Assembly: GCF_032062135.1 (NCBI RefSeq)
Contig: NC_092863.1
Location: forward strand, 16,811,760-16,875,759
Length of the DNA: 64,000 nt
Direction: 5' to 3'
Source of the DNA: Pyxicephalus adspersus
Lineage: Eukaryota; Chordata; Amphibia; Anura; Pyxicephalidae
The notes under the pieces are model-generated. The model was not told where the DNA came from, searched no databases, and saw nothing but the letters and a program-made list of their open reading frames with translations. Both the position numbers and the translations under genes were made by a program. Shown here one piece after another: positions 59,266 to 64,000 of the stretch (its first letter is position 1; the number at the start of each line of letters is the position of its first letter).

Positions 59266-61964
59266 GTGCATCGGTCCACAGAAACAATTATCTTGTTTTG
59301 CAAGTTATAATAATCATTGTTATATATGTTCGCAATATGCTAGATGTCGTATCTAGAGCGCCATCTAGAACCTTAGTATTATTCTGTAGACCACTAATAT
59401 CCTATATACTTTAAAGTGAATCTTTTCAAACCCCTAAGAATGAACACATTGTAGTGCTTTCTTCCATCAGCTGTTTAAAATGCATGCTATCTTTCTAAAT
59501 CGTTCAGACTTGAAGTCCAATTCTAGAAAAAACCAAATTTACCCAGCAGGGGTTTAAAACAAAGAAGCAACACCTGCTGCGATATTCACATTCTTGCCAC
59601 TGTTCTTCCCCATTGTAATTCCTTTCCATCACCAAATGACCTAATCCCCCAGTCATTAAACCCTAAGGACTTCCTGTGCAGGGCATGAACCAACCACCTT
59701 GCACTTACATGGAATGACACAGAGAGCTGCACTAACATTATCACAGCGCTTTTGCCTGAATCATCAAGGACCACCCAGATTCAGATACAAGCGAAGACGT
59801 AAAGAGCAATTTGCAACAAGTGACCAGCCTGAAGCATGAAATAAGGAATCAAAATACACGGCTTTCAATAGGCCTCCAGAGTTGGACTTTAATAGCCCTG
59901 TTATTAAAAAAAAAAAAAACAATTGCAACTTTCCCAAAGTTAATTGCCCAACAGTGAGCAAAATGTCAAAGGTGCTTCACCTTCTATTGTCAAAAATGTG
60001 GGTACAGACACAAGAAAGGTTGTTTAATAGCTATATCATTTATAACTTGGTGAACTTTCTAAACATTGGCAAAGGAAAGGTTTGCTTTAACATTGACTTG
60101 ATAACATTGATCAGATATATCTTGTTTGGAGTCAGTGACACAAATATCCACTGTACATTAGCAAGTGGACAGGGGGAAGAATGCCACCCTTACAGACAGC
60201 CATAAAGATCAGCCATAAATTTGTCATTGCTCAAGGAACTCATTGCAACTTCAAGTATTTCTCCATCTCCAAAATGTTCCATTTTGCACATGTTGTGCCA
60301 TGTCTTCCATATCATAATCTGTACTTGACTGGTACCAGTACATAAAGAAAATAGTGATAATAAACTGTAACATTTTGTTAAATGAATTATGAACTTTTCA
60401 GAAGGGCTTCAAAATGTTGGCAGACAGCCTCCTACCAATGGCCATGTGAATGCTAAACAGGAACACTGTATATTTCATCAGAACAACATTTGCACATATT
60501 CCATTAATTTAGACCATACATTTTCAGTAATACCATATATGCAAAAAAAGGCATAAATAGATATAGTAATAATAAAAATAGAATTCTGACAGAAATTGTC
60601 TTCACTGTATGCCACCTATGAATTAAATCTGAACAGAGCAGATGCAGAATTCCAGAGTTAGGGGTGACAGAGGAGAAGACAACTCCCCTGTCACCACCCA
60701 CAGGTCAGCCTTACAGGTCCAACCTCTCTTCCAAGACTTTCCAAGGAAACATTAAAGCTATTAAATGGTAAGATGATTAGATTTCCACTGATTACAACTG
60801 ATTAAAAAATATAATGAAAAATGATTTGTGTTTGGGGAAGGGAAATACCTTCATCCTGACATTCAGCTTTAAAATTAGTCAATCCTAGTAAACACCAATT
60901 TTCTTGGACGATCTCTTGACTCCAAGTACAAGTCAGCCCTGGAGCATGTATGTGCTTATCTTTTTATCTTTTAAGGAAATAGTATATTATATGGTTGGCA
61001 TGAGAATCAAGCTCTGCAATAGCTGCCTGTTTGTGTTGTTTTTAATTTATGCTTCACGAAAAGAAGAGGTGATTCTTGGAAGCAATAAATTAACTGATAG
61101 GAAGATAATGCCTCTTGAACCTGAACTATGTACCTTCTTGTTATTCAACAAAATGCATATTGTACTGTGTTGCCTTTATACTTGATCATACTTGGCAAAA
61201 CATTGAAAAGCACTTACGACGTGTTGTATGCTGCCAGTACAGCTCACACCCCTTTTATCTGTTTCTAGATAATTTGGTCTTGGGTGGATGCCAGTTAGTT
61301 CAGTCACCTACCAGTTTTCTAAAACATTTTATCCCTGGATCTAATGCAAGTCATATATGTAGAGATAAATGAACAATTGATTGTAAATTGAACAACATAA
61401 AATTATTTTACTGGAAAAAAATAACATCAACAAATGGATAGATTTGTTAAAATTTTAATAGATTTATAGATAACAAACACTATTTGTAAATTAAAATAAT
61501 TGCTCTGTATTATCAAATTTTCAGAGGAGCATTACAGTTTACAGTCATATTGTCAGATTACCAGAATTAGAGTTCATGCTAAATATTACGATATTTAGTT
61601 GGGTTGGGTCAACATGGCATGGAGAACCAATTGGGGCTTCACATGTATTGATGGGGCCTGAAGTAAAGGAAAAATTCAAGAAGTGATGGGAGAAACAATT
61701 TTCTTCAAAATCCTTGCATGTTATTTAAACTAGTGTTTGACTCCACTAGCATCTACTCATGATATTTTAAATATGAGTAGGCCAATCGTTTAAAGCCTAT
61801 AAATAAATCTCTTATGTCCACAGCCTTCTCCTTTTTTATACCTACCTGTCCCCAAGATATCACTGATTATAATATACTATCACTGTTCCGATCTTCCCAT
61901 TGGAGTCTATGCCTGTGCTCAATCTCGGAAGCTCGGATGAATGAATGGAGAGTGGCCGGTTTAT

Positions 61965-62236
61965 GTAGGCCCTATGGTTCCTCCAGAGGATGCTAGGGGT
62001 TCCTTGAACAATGAGCAGTTTGTGCATTTCAGGCCACTAATTCCATCTGTTTATTTGGGTATCTGTAAAGGTGGCATTCTTTCCCACTGGCCAATAATGT
62101 TAGATGCATTCATTTCATTGATTACCAGGCTATTGTATCATAAATTAGGCATATCATAAATATTTCCAGGGGTTCCCTGAAACCTGAAAGTTATTTCAAT
62201 GGTTCCCCACGAAAAGAAAAGATTGAAAAAGACTGC
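61965..62236 (+). mobile_element. hAT-like MITE, family B, copy
   Basis: GGTTCCTCCAGAGGATGCTA, GGGGTTCCTTGAACAATGAG, CCCACTGGCCAATAATGTTA and GGGGTTCCCTGAAACCTGAA parallel the copy at 41296-41545. It ends near GATTGAAAAAGACTGC. The termini are worn, so bounds are approximate. Confidence 0.65.
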
Positions 62237-62554
62237 TCTAGAGAAATAATACATACACAAGTGGTGTTTTAGTTCTAGGTAGGGCCTGTTATGCCAAGTC
62301 AGTCAATGGATGCTTATCTGTCTTGAAATGCCCAACAGGGTCATAATTCCCAACTCTGGTTGCTTCCATACACCTTTGCATATTCTATTGTTTCCTATTC
62401 CATTCTTTTGCATTTCCATAGTGCACCAAAAAAGCGTTGGCACGCCAAAGCACTATGGTCCTACAATGCTAAGTAAAGTTGTGATGCAAATCATCTAAAA
62501 AAAAAATGCTGCTTGTATGTTCTGATGCTTTGACAGCCCATCCAATAAATTAAC

Positions 62555-63098
62555 TGTTATACTTACCTCACTAAAGCACAGGCGCCCCCTAGTTCTGAGC
62601 CCGTCTGCACCTGCTCTTCCGGATTTTTTAGTATTGCCCCTTCAGCCGGCCAACCAGGAAATAGCCTCCTAATGGCCCTTTGACTATTTAGCTACAGCAG
62701 CTCAGACACAGCACTCTGCATTTGAGCAAAGTGTTCCACTAGTGCCTAGCCCCCTAGCTCTGCTGAGCATTTTCTTTATACCTGGTAATTAATTCAGTGC
62801 TTTCCCAGTTCAGCTCCTGTGTTAACTTCTTTTTGCCAAGTCTGGTGTTTCCCTGCCTGTTCCTGTGTGCTGTTCCTTTTTCTGGTGTTTATTTCCTGGA
62901 TTTCATGTTCTTGACCCCTTTTATGTTCCTGACCATTCTTGTTTGCTGCCTGCCTCAACCCTGTGCCCAGGAACCACAACCTGGTAGCAACTAGCAGTGC
63001 AACACCCTCACTATTAGAGGCTGTGAAGAAGACTGGTTGCTGCTTAGCCTTAGCCCTAGAAGCGCCCCCTAGAGTCTACGTATCCCCAAGTAAGAGCA
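62555..63098 (+). mobile_element. Dispersed repeat, family E, copy 2 (possibly LTR-like)
   Basis: Counterpart of 30499-31248, about 200 bases shorter. Shared phrases: ACTTACCTCACTAAAGCACA, GGAAATAGCC, AGCCCCCTAGCTCTGCTGAG and AGCGCCCCCTAGAG. No coding sequence with a recognised domain. Confidence 0.6.
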
Positions 63099-64000
63099 TG
63101 TTAACATTTAATACAATACTATTAAAAAGTTTCAAGTGTAGGAACCACCCATTATGTCCACAGCAGGTGTGTAGACCTCAACTCAAGAACACAAATATTA
63201 CCAATGGAGGGAATAAAGATATATAAAAAAATTCCCAGTGGGTCAACTGGTGTTTTACCAATATACTAATATTTTTAGGCACAACAATTAAAAAAAAATG
63301 CAGAGCCTGTGATATTCTAGTAAATCAATAACAAAAGGGGAAATATGTAAACCCTATTGAACCAACGGAATAGCAAAGTTTTCATACTAAAAGTGATTGG
63401 AATTTATGTCAGGGCCAACTGTCCACTATTGCTCAGTGATTAGATTAAATATTACACAGTGTTATCTCCAGTACAAATTCCATATGTGTGCCATCTTTTC
63501 TGGCTCCCACTCATCTCCTATGCAAGCTAGATCAAAAGAAGATATTCATTTCAGGGTTATCATAAATCATTTTTCTTATATCCTCATACTCTTTGGAATA
63601 GAAAGTCGTGAAAATTAGTTATTAAAAAAGGTGTGCTAGGAATAACAAAGATCAGATACCAGAAAATCAGATACCAGATCCATAGTACAGTCTCTTCCAA
63701 AAGTAGTTATGTAGAATTTTAAATTAATGAATGGAGGGTAACTAGTTTATGGGTGGTCACAGACAGATACGGTGTGCTATGAATAACAAAGACTTTTTAA
63801 CAAAAAATTAAGATATACCAAATATATATGGACCTAGAAACAAAAGGGTAAGATGGCAATGGGGGGGGAGGAGTGAATGCAAGGACCTTTAAAAACCTTG
63901 TAATGCTGGAGAAAAGCACAACCAGAGGTGAGTGTGCCATAATGCACAAGCATGCTGTCAGTGTAATCTATAGTTCCAACCCTTTTAAAGCAAAAATTCT
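63099..64000. other. Gene-free stretch to window end
   Basis: Contains a 22-base direct repeat starting GGTGTGCTAKGAATAACAAA at 63631 and 63770, one mismatch apart. Otherwise nothing recognised. Confidence 0.5.

Larger units (their letters stand above)
55019..61964. other. Gene-free stretch
   Basis: About 7 kb with two core-motif copies (58138-58180, 59230-59265). Open frames are all under about 110 codons with no recognised domain. No further keratin exon seen. Confidence 0.5.

Overview
The window looks like vertebrate, most likely anuran (frog), nuclear DNA. It is AT-rich, its genes are split into short exons with GT-AG borders, and it carries many interspersed repeats: hAT-like and PIF/Harbinger-like MITEs, a Tc1 element, an L2/CR1-like LINE tail and a tRNA-derived SINE. 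The organism is an inference from repeat style and gene family. No bacterial-type gene, operon or CRISPR array is present.

The only convincing genes are two type I keratin genes, both on the plus strand and head to tail. Gene 1 (8704-21311) is represented by exons 2-8; its exon 1 (head and coil 1A) is not in the window and should lie upstream of base 1. Its rod resembles keratin 18, and its short tail resembles the keratin 18/20 tail. Gene 2 (35843-45307) is complete: eight exons, 1182 coding bases including the stop, 393 residues. It has a very short head, an intact helix-initiation motif, and a strongly altered helix-termination motif and tail. Internal exon lengths agree between the genes (exon 2 83, exon 3 157, exon 4 165, exon 5 126, exon 8 92 bases), which suggests tandem paralogues that have diverged unequally. 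Type I keratins pair with type II keratins in cytoplasmic filaments; no type II partner is in the window.

Layout: 1-8.7 kb is repeat-rich and without exons (hAT-like MITEs, a Harbinger-like MITE, hairpin MITEs, AT microsatellites). 8.7-21.3 kb is gene 1, with a minisatellite, a LINE 3' end and a hAT-like MITE in its introns. 21.3-35.8 kb is intergenic, with a broken Tc1 transposon, an LTR-like dispersed repeat and a nested palindromic element. 35.8-45.3 kb is gene 2, with MITEs and a local 260-base duplication in its introns. 45.3-64 kb is about 18.7 kb without a recognisable gene, holding a SINE, a well-bounded hAT-like MITE, a second LTR-like repeat copy and several copies of a short conserved motif.
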